Source: an uncultured Flavobacterium sp.
GTDB lineage: Bacteria > Bacteroidota > Bacteroidia > Flavobacteriales > Flavobacteriaceae
DNA: 64,000 nucleotides
Assembly: GCF_943913405.1 (NCBI RefSeq)
Contig: NZ_CALTYA010000016.1
Coordinates: 1-64,000, forward strand
Direction of reading: 5' to 3'
Part shown: positions 33,100-41,951 of the stretch, piece after piece
Layout of the letters: each line of letters starts with the position of its first letter
Numbering within the stretch: position 1 is the first letter of the stretch
Translations under genes and position numbers: made by a program
Notes under the pieces: generated by a model
The model's input: only the letters and a program-made list of their open reading frames with translations
Told to the model about the DNA's origin: nothing
Databases searched by the model: none

Positions 33100-34176
33100 A
33101 TGAAATATACTTATTTATTACCCTTATTAGTCCTTTTTAGCTGTCAGGAAAAAGAAGTTGTTGCTGAAAAAAGCGATAAATTTTGCCTAAATGAAGATCT
33201 GAAAAAGAAAATTACGATTGCGGAAGTCAAAAAAGAACCCGTTTCAGAAACTTTTTCTTTGACAGGAAATGTAACTTACAATGCTGACAATGTCGTTCAA
33301 TTCACAAGCTTAGTCAACGGAATCGTCACAAATACTTACTTTTCTTTAGGCGATTATGTCAAAAAAGGACAAGTTTTAGCCGAAATAAAAAGTACTGAAT
33401 TAAACGGATTACAGTCTGAAAACAAATCGATTGCTTCACAATTGCAAGTGGCGCAACGACAATTAGCTTCTACAAAATCAATGTATGAAGACGGAATTGC
33501 TTCTCAAAAGGATTTGATCCAGGCAGAAAGCGAGGTAAATGTATTGAAATCTTCTTTGGAAAATATCAAAGGAAATCTGGCTTTGTACAGCGCAAGTTCA
33601 GAAAAATCAGTATTCCAAATCAAAGCACCTTCTAACGGATTTATTGTAACCAAAAACATGAGTTCTGGAATGCAGATTTCTGCCGGAAGCGAGCCCTTAT
33701 TTACAATTTCTGATTTGAATGAAGTTTGGGTAATGGTCAATATTTACGCCACCGACATGCAAAATATTAAAGAAAACATGGAAGTTAAAATCAAAACTTT
33801 AGCTTATCCAGATGAAACTTTTACAGGAAAAATAACGGCTTTGTCACAAGTTTTTGATTCTGAAGAACGTGTTTTAAAAGCGCGCATTGTAATGAAAAAC
33901 ACTAATCTGAAATTAAAACCAGGAATGTCTGCTGATATTATTTTGAACAAGCAAAATGCTTCGACAGAATCGATGGTTGCTGTTCCGGTCAAAGCCGTAA
34001 TTTTTGACGACAATAAAAATTTCGTGATTATTTATAAAGGAGACTGCGATCTTGAAATTCGCCAAGTGGAACCTTCTACAAAAAATTCAGAAGTGGTTTA
34101 TTTTGACAAAGGAATTCTTGAAAACGAAAAGATTATTTCTAAAAATCAGCTTCTGATTTATGAAAGCTTAAAATAA
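33100..34176 (+). CDS. RND efflux periplasmic adaptor subunit, lipoprotein
   Basis: 358 residues. A lipobox in LLVLFSCQEKE places the acylated Cys at about 15, anchoring it to the periplasmic membrane face. The membrane-fusion-protein layout is visible: lipoyl-like halves (LGDYVKKGQVLAEI and FQIKAPSNGFIVTKNMSSGM), a coiled-coil hairpin between them (about 105-155), a beta barrel (VWVMVNIYATDMQNIKENME), and a membrane-proximal domain. It couples the RND pump to the TolC channel. Encoded between its two partners, 25 bp before the pump gene. Confidence 0.93.
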   Translation: MKYTYLLPLLVLFSCQEKEVVAEKSDKFCLNEDLKKKITIAEVKKEPVSETFSLTGNVTYNADNVVQFTSLVNGIVTNTYFSLGDYVKKGQVLAEIKSTELNGLQSENKSIASQLQVAQRQLASTKSMYEDGIASQKDLIQAESEVNVLKSSLENIKGNLALYSASSEKSVFQIKAPSNGFIVTKNMSSGMQISAGSEPLFTISDLNEVWVMVNIYATDMQNIKENMEVKIKTLAYPDETFTGKITALSQVFDSEERVLKARIVMKNTNLKLKPGMSADIILNKQNASTESMVAVPVKAVIFDDNKNFVIIYKGDCDLEIRQVEPSTKNSEVVYFDKGILENEKIISKNQLLIYESLK

Positions 34177-34201
34177 TAGAAATCATTCTTAATTAAAATT
34201 T

Positions 34202-37200
34202 ATGCAAAAGTTTGTACAAAGTATAGTCGCATTTTCGCTAAAAAATTCCATCATCGTTTTCTTTGCAACTGTATTGTTGCTGGCGGGAGGAATTATCAGC
34301 TACATGCACACGCCCATCGAGGCATTTCCGGATGTGACCAACACGAGGGCGAGAATTATTACGCAATGGCCCGGAAGAAGCGCCGAAGAAGTAGAGAAAT
34401 TTATCACTTTGCCGATTTCAAAACAGATGAATACGATTCCCAAAAAAGCGGAAGTCCGTTCGATTTCTTTATTTGGATTGTCGGTTGTTACCGTTCTTTT
34501 TGATGAAGATGTAGAAGATTTTTACGCACAGCAATATGCTTCAAACCGAATGGCCGGCGTGAGTTTGCCTGAAGGTGCTGATGCAGAAATTGATCCGCCG
34601 TATGGCGCGACTGGCGAGATTTTCAGGTATGTTGTCAAAGGCGATTTGCCGATTAAAGAGCTCACAGCTATTCAAGATTGGGTAATTGAGCGCGAATTGG
34701 TTTCGGTTCCCGGAGTTGCAAATGTCGTGAGTTTTGGTGGCGAAGAAAAGATTTATGAAATCAAAATTAATCCTACAGAATTGGTGAATTACAACCTTTC
34801 CCCATTGGATGTTTATGAAGCAGTTTCAAAAAGCAATATAAATGTTGGTGGCGATGTAATTCAGCAAGGTGATCAAGCTTATGTCGTGCGAGGCGTTGGT
34901 TTGCTTGACAATATTGAAGATATCGGGAATATTTTGATCGAGACAAAAGGTTCAACTCCAGTTTTGGTCAAGCATGTTGCAGAGGTAAAAATCAGCGCAA
35001 AACCAAGATTAGGACAAGTCGGTTTAGATAATAGCGACGATTTGGTAGAAGGAATCGTAGTAATGCTCCGAGGTGAAAATCCGAGTGACGTGATTGCAAA
35101 ATTGCGTGATAGAATTGACGAATTAAATACGAGAATTTTACCAAAGGGCGTGACAATCGAACCTTTTATTGACCGAACTGAACTGGTAAATACGACGGTT
35201 CATACGGTTACTAAAAACCTGATTGAAGGTGTTTTGCTGGTTTCGCTGATTGTTTTTATTTTCATGTATAACTGGAGAACGACCGTGATTGTGGCTTCTG
35301 TAATTCCGCTTTCGTTTTTGTTTGCGATTATAATGTTGCGAATTCAGGGACTTCCGGCGAATTTAATTTCTATGGGAGCTTTAGATTTCGGATTATTGCT
35401 CGAAGGAACACTCGTCATCGTCGAACAGGTTTTTGTTTCCCTCGAAAAGAAAGCGCATAAAGTCGGAATGAAGCGATTCAACAGCATGTCAAAAATGGGA
35501 CTGATCAAAAAGAGCGTCGGAAGTGTTGCAACCTATATTTTCTTCGCTTTGATTATCTTGATTGTAGCGCTCTTGCCTATTTTTTCTTTCCAAAAAGTAG
35601 AAGGAAAAATGTTCTCGCCATTAGCATTTACGCTTGGTTATGCCTTGGTTGGTTCACTCATTTTGAGCTTGACGTATGTTCCTGCGATGTGTAAAGTCTT
35701 GCTGACAAAAAACATTGTGGAGAAAGAAAATATGATTTCAAGATTCTTCAGAAACAATTTATACCGCCTGTTTTTATGGAGCGCAAAATATAGAAAAGCT
35801 ACGGTTTATGGCTTCATTATATTATTAGCCGTTTGCTTCGGAAGATTTATGTTTTATGGTTCAGAATTTATTCCAAAGCTGAATGAAGGTGCGATTTACA
35901 TTCGTGCAACATTGCCAAATAGCATTAATTTGGATGAATCTGTAAGGCTTACGAAGGAAATGAAAACCAAGCTTCAAAAATTTGAGGAAGTAAAATTCAT
36001 TCTTTCCCAAACTGGAAGACCGAATGACGGAACCGATCCGACAGGTTTTTTCAACATCGAATTCCACATGGAATTAAAGCATCAGGACGAATGGAAACGT
36101 AAAATTTCTAAAGACGAACTGATTGCTGAAATCAAGACTGTTTTAGAAGAATACCCAGGAATTAATTTCGGATTCAGCCAGCCAATTCAAGACAACGTGG
36201 AAGAATATGTCGCCGGAGTAAAAAGTCCGCTGGTGATTAAAATCTTCGGAGATGATTTATTTAAATTAGAAGAATATGCCAATAAAGTTGCTAAATCAAT
36301 AGCGCCAGTGGAAGGAATTGAAGATATAAATGTCTATAAAAATATAGGACTTCCAGAATTGAGAATTCAATTGCACGATTCAAAAATGGCTCGTTATGCG
36401 GTGACAACTGCCGATGCGCAAGCTGTGATTGCTATGACAATTGGCGGTCAGGCTGCGACAACTTTTTATGAAAATGAAAGAATGTTTGACGTCAGAATTC
36501 GTTTTGAAAAAGAATACAGAGATTCTAAAGAAAAAATTGAGAACATCTTGATTCCGACGATGGATGGCAAAAAAGTACCGCTTCGTGAAATCGCAACGGT
36601 AAGTTATCAAACGGGCCCGACATTTATTTATAGAGAAGGAAACAGCCGTTATATCGCAGTCGGTTTTAGTATTGAAGGACGAGATTTAGGAAGCACAATT
36701 GCTGAAGCGCAGAAAAAAGTAGCTGCAGAAGTAAAACTTCCAAAGGAAAACACGATGAAATGGGCTGGAGAATTTGAAAGCAAAGAGCGTGCTTCAAAGC
36801 AATTAGCAATAATCGTTCCTGTGGTTTTACTGTTCATTTTGTTCTTATTGTATTTTAATTTCGGAAATATAAAAGATACTTTGATTGCTACAAGCACGAT
36901 TCCATACGCTTTTGCGGGAGGTTTCTTATCACTTTGGATGACAGGAACAATTTTCGGAATCTCTGCAGGAATTGGTTTTATTATTCTTTTCGGAGTAAAT
37001 ACGATCAACGGAATCATCTTAATTGCGGTCATGAAAGAAAATCTGCGGGCAAAAATGTTACTGAAAGATGCCATTGCTGAAGGAGTTTACAGCAGAATTC
37101 GTCCGATTGTGATGATTGCGCTCATGGGTTCTATGGGGTTATTACCAGCGGCACTTTCCTCAGGAATGGGTTCTGAAATTCAAAAACCACTGGCGATTAT

Positions 37201-37291
37201 GATTGTGGGAGGATTAATTTTCTGTATGATTTTCTCATTGACCGTTTTACCGCAGATATTTTATTTGGCTTACAGAAAAAAGCACGACTAG
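34202..37291 (+). CDS. RND efflux pump, CzcA/CusA (heavy-metal efflux) family
   Basis: 1029 residues, the normal size for an inner-membrane RND pump with twelve transmembrane helices and two large periplasmic loops. HME-type features: opening PIEAFPDVTNTRARI, TQWPGRSAEEVEKFITLPI, the TM4 motif DFGLLLEGTLVIVEQVF, SQTGRPNDGTDPTGFFN and GFIILFGVNTINGIILI. CzcA/CusA proteins use the proton gradient to export divalent or monovalent metal ions. The TM4 acidic residue is within LLLEG where CzcA proteins usually have an acidic pair, so ion choice cannot be inferred. Last gene of the regulator-kinase-channel-adaptor-pump set. Confidence 0.93.
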   Translation: MQKFVQSIVAFSLKNSIIVFFATVLLLAGGIISYMHTPIEAFPDVTNTRARIITQWPGRSAEEVEKFITLPISKQMNTIPKKAEVRSISLFGLSVVTVLFDEDVEDFYAQQYASNRMAGVSLPEGADAEIDPPYGATGEIFRYVVKGDLPIKELTAIQDWVIERELVSVPGVANVVSFGGEEKIYEIKINPTELVNYNLSPLDVYEAVSKSNINVGGDVIQQGDQAYVVRGVGLLDNIEDIGNILIETKGSTPVLVKHVAEVKISAKPRLGQVGLDNSDDLVEGIVVMLRGENPSDVIAKLRDRIDELNTRILPKGVTIEPFIDRTELVNTTVHTVTKNLIEGVLLVSLIVFIFMYNWRTTVIVASVIPLSFLFAIIMLRIQGLPANLISMGALDFGLLLEGTLVIVEQVFVSLEKKAHKVGMKRFNSMSKMGLIKKSVGSVATYIFFALIILIVALLPIFSFQKVEGKMFSPLAFTLGYALVGSLILSLTYVPAMCKVLLTKNIVEKENMISRFFRNNLYRLFLWSAKYRKATVYGFIILLAVCFGRFMFYGSEFIPKLNEGAIYIRATLPNSINLDESVRLTKEMKTKLQKFEEVKFILSQTGRPNDGTDPTGFFNIEFHMELKHQDEWKRKISKDELIAEIKTVLEEYPGINFGFSQPIQDNVEEYVAGVKSPLVIKIFGDDLFKLEEYANKVAKSIAPVEGIEDINVYKNIGLPELRIQLHDSKMARYAVTTADAQAVIAMTIGGQAATTFYENERMFDVRIRFEKEYRDSKEKIENILIPTMDGKKVPLREIATVSYQTGPTFIYREGNSRYIAVGFSIEGRDLGSTIAEAQKKVAAEVKLPKENTMKWAGEFESKERASKQLAIIVPVVLLFILFLLYFNFGNIKDTLIATSTIPYAFAGGFLSLWMTGTIFGISAGIGFIILFGVNTINGIILIAVMKENLRAKMLLKDAIAEGVYSRIRPIVMIALMGSMGLLPAALSSGMGSEIQKPLAIMIVGGLIFCMIFSLTVLPQIFYLAYRKKHD

Positions 37292-37332
37292 CTTTGGTTT
37301 ATGAATAGTTTTTTATTGGTTAATTAGCGATT

Positions 37333-37360
37333 AAAGCTCCATTAATTTGGAGCTTTTTTT
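37333..37360 (+). terminator. Terminator of the efflux operon
   Basis: AAAGCTCCA and TGGAGCTTT stem over a 6-nt loop, with a seven-T run after it. Confidence 0.88.
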
Positions 37361-37380
37361 GGTTTTACCTGAGATTTTTT

Positions 37381-37468
37381 ACCGCAGATTCGCAGATTAG
37401 AAAATAAAAATTAAAAAAATCTGTGAGAATCATTTTAGTCTGCGGCAAAAAATCTGTGAATCTGCGGT
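37381..37468. repeat. Dispersed-type inverted repeat (GCAGATT family)
   Basis: ACCGCAGATTCGCAGATT (37381-37398) pairs with AATCTGTGAATCTGCGGT (37451-37468) with one mismatch. The centre carries a further partial copy (TCTGTGAGAATC...GTCTGCGG). Intergenic, non-coding, resembles inverted repeats scattered in flavobacterial genomes. Confidence 0.7.
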
Positions 37469-37494
37469 AAAACTATTCTTTAAATAATAAAAAC

Positions 37495-37502
37495 TATCTT
37501 TG
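37495..37502 (+). promoter_or_regulatory. -7 box of the DEAD-box helicase gene
   Basis: TATCTTTG matches TAnnTTTG exactly; predicted RNA start is about 35 nt before the ATG at 37544, which supports that start over the TTG at 37511. Confidence 0.5.
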
Positions 37503-37543
37503 TACCCTCTTTGCGAAAATTGCAGAGAATTAAATTACCTTTT

Positions 37544-38803
37544 ATGTTATTCGAAGATTTATCACTTTCCAAAAGTATACAGAGAGCCGTTTTTGAAATC
37601 GGTTATCTGGAAGCAACACCAATTCAAGAAAAATCGATTCCAATTGTTTTAGCTGGAAACGACCTTGTGGGCTGTGCTCAAACTGGTACTGGAAAAACTG
37701 GCGCATTCGCAATTCCGATTGTTCATCATATTCACCGCATTGTTGGCTCGTCAAAAAAGGCGAAAGTTATCAGAACGCTTGTCGTTACTCCTACTCGCGA
37801 ATTGGCGGTTCAAATCGGACAAAGTTTTGAAACCTATGCAAAATATACAAATCTAAATCAGCTGACCATTTTTGGCGGTGTTTCCCAAGTGCCACAAGTC
37901 GATACTTTGAAAAAAGGCGTTGATATTTTGATTGCAACTCCGGGAAGATTATTGGATTTGCACAAGCAAGGATTCATTGATTTAGATCATTTGCACACTT
38001 TAGTTTTAGATGAAGCCGACCAAATGCTGGACATGGGCTTTATCAATGACGTAAAGAAAATTGTAAAGCTTACGCCAAAAAACAGACAGACGCTTTTGTT
38101 TTCTGCTACAATGCCGATGGCAATTCGTGAATTAGCCGAAACATTTTTAACAAAACCAGAATATGTTTCTGTTTCACCAGTTTCTTCAACTGCGGAAACT
38201 GTAGAACAGCGTGTTTATTTCGTAAATAAAGAAGACAAACGTCAGCTTTTATATCATTTGATTAAGAACGAAGATATTTCAGATGTCTTGGTTTTTTCAA
38301 GAACAAAACACGGCGCTGACAATGTTGTAAAAGCCTTAAGAAAACAAGGAATTGCTGCTGAAGCGATTCACGGAGACAAATCTCAAAACGCAAGGCAGCG
38401 CGTTTTAGATGCTTTTAAAAGCAAGGAAGTTGGCGTTTTAGTGGCTACAGATATTGCCGCAAGAGGAATTGATATTGACAAATTGCCTTTTATCATCAAC
38501 TTTGATTTGCCAAATATTCCGGAAACTTATGTGCATAGAATTGGAAGAACTGGTCGCGCCGGAAACGGTGGTGTTGCGATTTCTTTCTGTTCAAAAGACG
38601 AAGAAGGTTATTGGAAAGATATTCAGAAATTGATCAAAGTAAACGTAAAAACGATCAATGATCATCCTTATCCTTGGAAAGAAGGAAATCCGGATGCAAA
38701 GCCAGATTTGAGAAATAAAACCAAATTTGGAGAAAATAAAGCCAAAGAGAACAATTCAAGAAAATCGGAAGCTTCAAAAAAGAATAAAAAACGCTGGTAT
38801 TAA
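37544..38803 (+). CDS. DEAD-box RNA helicase (RhlE-like)
   Basis: 419 residues from ATG 37544, because the -7 box lies at 37495 and the first in-frame codons upstream look untranslated. All motifs are present: Q motif (YLEATPIQEKSIP), Walker A AQTGTGKTGAF, PTRELAVQ, TPGRLLDL, DEAD within VLDEADQMLDMGF, SAT, and the C-terminal ATDIAARGIDI and HRIGRTGRAG. A basic, Lys/Asn-rich tail follows. It unwinds short RNA duplexes, for example in ribosome assembly or RNA decay. Its terminator overlaps the stop region. Confidence 0.93.
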   Translation: MLFEDLSLSKSIQRAVFEIGYLEATPIQEKSIPIVLAGNDLVGCAQTGTGKTGAFAIPIVHHIHRIVGSSKKAKVIRTLVVTPTRELAVQIGQSFETYAKYTNLNQLTIFGGVSQVPQVDTLKKGVDILIATPGRLLDLHKQGFIDLDHLHTLVLDEADQMLDMGFINDVKKIVKLTPKNRQTLLFSATMPMAIRELAETFLTKPEYVSVSPVSSTAETVEQRVYFVNKEDKRQLLYHLIKNEDISDVLVFSRTKHGADNVVKALRKQGIAAEAIHGDKSQNARQRVLDAFKSKEVGVLVATDIAARGIDIDKLPFIINFDLPNIPETYVHRIGRTGRAGNGGVAISFCSKDEEGYWKDIQKLIKVNVKTINDHPYPWKEGNPDAKPDLRNKTKFGENKAKENNSRKSEASKKNKKRWY

Positions 38804-38818
38804 CCGGCGTTTTTGTTT
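38787..38818 (+). terminator. Terminator overlapping the helicase stop
   Basis: AAAACGCTGGT and ACCGGCGTTTT (one G-U pair) over a 4-nt loop, followed by T-rich sequence. Confidence 0.8.
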
Positions 38819-38853
38819 TAATTTTGGAAAGAATACCTCTAAAACAATTTACA

Positions 38854-39687
38854 ATGAAATCTTTATTTTTTACTTTTATGTTAATGACACAACTTGCTTT
38901 TTCCCAGAATATTAAAGTGATGAGCTATAATTTGCGCTTGGATATTGAAAGCGACGGAGAAAATAAATGGTCAAATAGAAGGGAATTTTTAATTGACCAA
39001 GTTAAATTTTATGCTCCTGACTTTATGGGCGTTCAAGAAGCTTTGCCACAGCAGATGAATTATATTGACGAAGCGTTGTCGAATTATAATTTCACAGGAA
39101 AAGGCCGAGAAGGAGAATCAAAAGGAGAACGCAGTGCTATTTTTTATAATTCTGAGAAATTTAAGTTATTGCAGGAAAACACATTTTGGCTTTCTGAAAC
39201 GACTGAAAAACCTAGCAAAGGTTGGGATGCGGCTTACAACAGAATTTGCAGTTATGGCTTGTTTCAAGATAAAAATACGAAGAAAAAAATCTGGGTTTTT
39301 AACACGCATTTCGACCATGTTGGAGATGTTGCAAGAACTGAAAGCGCCAAGCTTATTCTGTCTAAGATCAATTCAATAAATAAAGAAAATTTGCCTGTAA
39401 TCTTAACAGGAGATTTCAATCTAGAAGAAACTACCGAACCGATTAAAGTAATCGAATCAGGTCTTGACAATGCTAAAAAAGTATGTACTGGTTTGGTTTT
39501 CGGACCAGAAGGAACTTTCAATAATTTTGAGTTCAACAAACCAGTTACGATTCGAATCGACTATATTTTTGTTTCTAAAAAAGGTTTGGAAGTTATAAAA
39601 TTTGCCACCTTGAGCGATTCAAAAAATTGCAGATATCCTTCAGACCATCTTCCGATTTATGCAGAAATAAATTTTACCAAGAAGTAA
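38854..39687 (+). CDS. Exported endonuclease/exonuclease/phosphatase family hydrolase
   Basis: 277 residues from ATG 38854, which gives a signal peptide (KSLFFTFMLMTQLAFSQ); a TTG at 38824 would put ten odd residues before it. EEP-superfamily motifs follow in order: VMSYNLRLD, MGVQEALPQQ with the metal-binding Glu, FNTHFDHVGD, ILTGDFNLEE, IDYIFVS and the final SDHLPIYAEI with Asp-His. Metal-dependent phosphodiester or phosphate-ester cleavage in the periplasm or outside is expected. Whether DNA, RNA or a small phosphoester is the target cannot be read from the sequence. Confidence 0.9.
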   Translation: MKSLFFTFMLMTQLAFSQNIKVMSYNLRLDIESDGENKWSNRREFLIDQVKFYAPDFMGVQEALPQQMNYIDEALSNYNFTGKGREGESKGERSAIFYNSEKFKLLQENTFWLSETTEKPSKGWDAAYNRICSYGLFQDKNTKKKIWVFNTHFDHVGDVARTESAKLILSKINSINKENLPVILTGDFNLEETTEPIKVIESGLDNAKKVCTGLVFGPEGTFNNFEFNKPVTIRIDYIFVSKKGLEVIKFATLSDSKNCRYPSDHLPIYAEINFTKK

Positions 39688-39688
39688 A

Positions 39689-41881
39689 TTATTTTTTTGA
39701 ATTCAGGATATGATTGCTGATAATTTCAAAAAGCAGAGCAGGCTCAAAAGGTTTTATCAGCACATCATCCATCCCTGATTCTAGCGCTTCTTTTTCGATT
39801 TCGTCTTTATCAAAAGCGGTCAAGGCGATAATCGGAATCTTAATTCCCTTCTCTCTAATAAGTTTTGTTGTCTCAAAACCATTCATTCGCGGCATATTTA
39901 TATCCATCAAAATCAAGTCATAAGTTGCTTCATCAAGCATTTCTAGCGCTACAAAACCATCTTCTGCAATCATGCATTCAAAATCATTTTTCTCAAGAAT
40001 TTTTCGCGTTACGATCTGGTTGATTTTGTTGTCTTCTACGACTAGAATTTTGTAATGCTCAATTGCCACAATGTCAATCTGCTTTTCTTCCTTGATTTTT
40101 TCAATGATTTTTTCATCATACTCAAAAGGAATTGTGAAAGTCATTTTTGTCCCTTTTCCGACATTGCTTTCGAGTTCAATCTTGCTTCCCATTAATTCTA
40201 GAAGCTTTTTTACTATTGAAAGTCCGAGGCCGGTTCCTTGGTAATCTTCCTCTTTTCTATTGATCTGTACAAACTTTTCGAAAATTTTATCTTGATTTTC
40301 TATGGCAATTCCACAGCCGTTGTCATTAATTTCAAATCTAACATAATGCAAATTTCTTACCTTTTTCTCCAATTTGGCTATGAGTTTTATTTCGCCATTT
40401 TTAGTAAATTTCAGTGCATTGCTTATCAAATTGACTAAAATTTGCGACAATCGAAGCTTATCTCCAATCAAATATTCAGGGATATCTTTATCTATTTCAA
40501 GAACCGTAGTGTTTTTATTAGAAACAGCTATAAATTGAAGTGCATCTTTTACCTTTTCGATTTCCTCGCGAACACTCAATGGCGTTTCTTCGAGAACAAT
40601 TTTTCGATCTTCAATTTTGTTAATCTGCAATAAATCATTAACCAGCGACAACAAATATTTTGCAGAAAACTTTAAGGATTTTATGTGCGTGCTATTTTTC
40701 AGTTCTTTGTGTTCATCTAAAATCATATCCGTAATTCCGATAACGCCATACAAAGGCGTTCGAAGTTCGTGGCTTACGGTTGAAATAAACTGGCTTTTTA
40801 ATATCGAAGATTCTTCAGCTTTATCTTTAGCAATTTGTAGCTGTGCGTTGCTGTCACTCAATTGCTCGTTCATTTTTCGCCTTAGAATGTTGTTTCTATA
40901 AAGCGTATAAAGAAAAAGCAATAAGCCTAAAAGCACTGCCAAAAAAAGAAAAACCGTGATTCTGGAATTTTTCAAATTTTGCGCCTGCTTAAATCGTTCA
41001 AGCTCAATTTTGTTTATTTCCCTCTTGGATTCGTCAAGTTCGATCTGAACTCCGGCAATTTGCGCATTTTTGATTTTCTCGCTATTGTGGATGTTATCTT
41101 TAAGTTCCTGAAATAATTTTTGATTTAGATAAGCATTTTTATAATTTCCAGAATTGTATAAAAATTTTGAATATTCTTCATAAGCATCTGACAATGCCTT
41201 GAATTTTTTGTAGGTCTCACCTATTTCTATAGCTTTCTTAAAATAAAAATCTGCTTTTTTAGAATTTTTAAAATGATTGTAATAGGTTCCATATAAGGTA
41301 TTTAAAAGTACATCAGATTCAACATCTTTAAACTTTATCAGATTTTTGCTTGCATATACTAAATAAGGAAAACCCGTTTCAAAATCTTTTAAATTAAAAT
41401 ATGCAGATGCAAGATTTAGCTTCGTGAAAATAATTTCAGCTGTATCTTTCCGTTTTTCAGCATATAAAAGTGACTTTTTGTAATGATATATTCCTTTTTG
41501 ATAATCTTTCAAGTCGAAATTATAGACATTCCCAATATTATTGTGCACCCAATCTTTGACAGTGTCATTTTCTGTCTTTTCAACAAAAATCAGGGCTTTT
41601 TTATAGTATTCAAGCGCCTTGTTGATATCCATCAATTCTTCATGACAGCCCGCAATTGTATTGTAAAACATTGCGATATAATCATATTGATTGTTTTCGT
41701 AGGCAAGATTCAGGCCTTTTTTGGCAAGCTGAAGCGATTCATAATATTTTGCATCAATTAGAAGCGCATCCGCCTCGCAGATAATAGAGTGAATTTCTCT
41801 TCTGACATGATGAATATTATCTTGGGAAAATGATAAATTACTAAAAAATAGCAGAAAGATTAAAATTATTCTTAGGGGCAT
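39689..41881 (-). CDS. TPR hybrid sensor histidine kinase / response regulator
   Basis: 730 residues. Signal peptide (LRIILIFLLFFSNLSFSQ), then about 270 periplasmic residues of tetratricopeptide-like helices (YYESLQLAKKGLNLAYENNQ, INKALEYYKKALIF, DYQKGIYHYKKSLLYAEKR), one transmembrane helix (about 308-328), HisKA with His371 in TVSHELRTPLYGVIGI, a HATPase domain (NLISNALKFTKNG, NDNGCGI, GTGLGLSIVKKL), and a C-terminal receiver with Asp660 in ILMDINMPRMNG. There is no DNA-binding output domain, so phosphate must pass to another protein. Convergent with the EEP hydrolase, 1 bp apart. Confidence 0.93.
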   Translation of the reverse strand: MPLRIILIFLLFFSNLSFSQDNIHHVRREIHSIICEADALLIDAKYYESLQLAKKGLNLAYENNQYDYIAMFYNTIAGCHEELMDINKALEYYKKALIFVEKTENDTVKDWVHNNIGNVYNFDLKDYQKGIYHYKKSLLYAEKRKDTAEIIFTKLNLASAYFNLKDFETGFPYLVYASKNLIKFKDVESDVLLNTLYGTYYNHFKNSKKADFYFKKAIEIGETYKKFKALSDAYEEYSKFLYNSGNYKNAYLNQKLFQELKDNIHNSEKIKNAQIAGVQIELDESKREINKIELERFKQAQNLKNSRITVFLFLAVLLGLLLFLYTLYRNNILRRKMNEQLSDSNAQLQIAKDKAEESSILKSQFISTVSHELRTPLYGVIGITDMILDEHKELKNSTHIKSLKFSAKYLLSLVNDLLQINKIEDRKIVLEETPLSVREEIEKVKDALQFIAVSNKNTTVLEIDKDIPEYLIGDKLRLSQILVNLISNALKFTKNGEIKLIAKLEKKVRNLHYVRFEINDNGCGIAIENQDKIFEKFVQINRKEEDYQGTGLGLSIVKKLLELMGSKIELESNVGKGTKMTFTIPFEYDEKIIEKIKEEKQIDIVAIEHYKILVVEDNKINQIVTRKILEKNDFECMIAEDGFVALEMLDEATYDLILMDINMPRMNGFETTKLIREKGIKIPIIALTAFDKDEIEKEALESGMDDVLIKPFEPALLFEIISNHILNSKK

Positions 41882-41921
41882 CAGATTAATTTTATATCAA
41901 ATATAATAAATTCTTAAAAAG

Positions 41922-41944
41922 AAATCCCGATTTTCATCGGGATT
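41922..41944 (-). terminator. ettA terminator
   Basis: AATCCCGAT and ATCGGGATT over a 4-nt loop, with a T-rich tail on the minus strand. Confidence 0.85.
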
Positions 41945-41951
41945 CATATAA

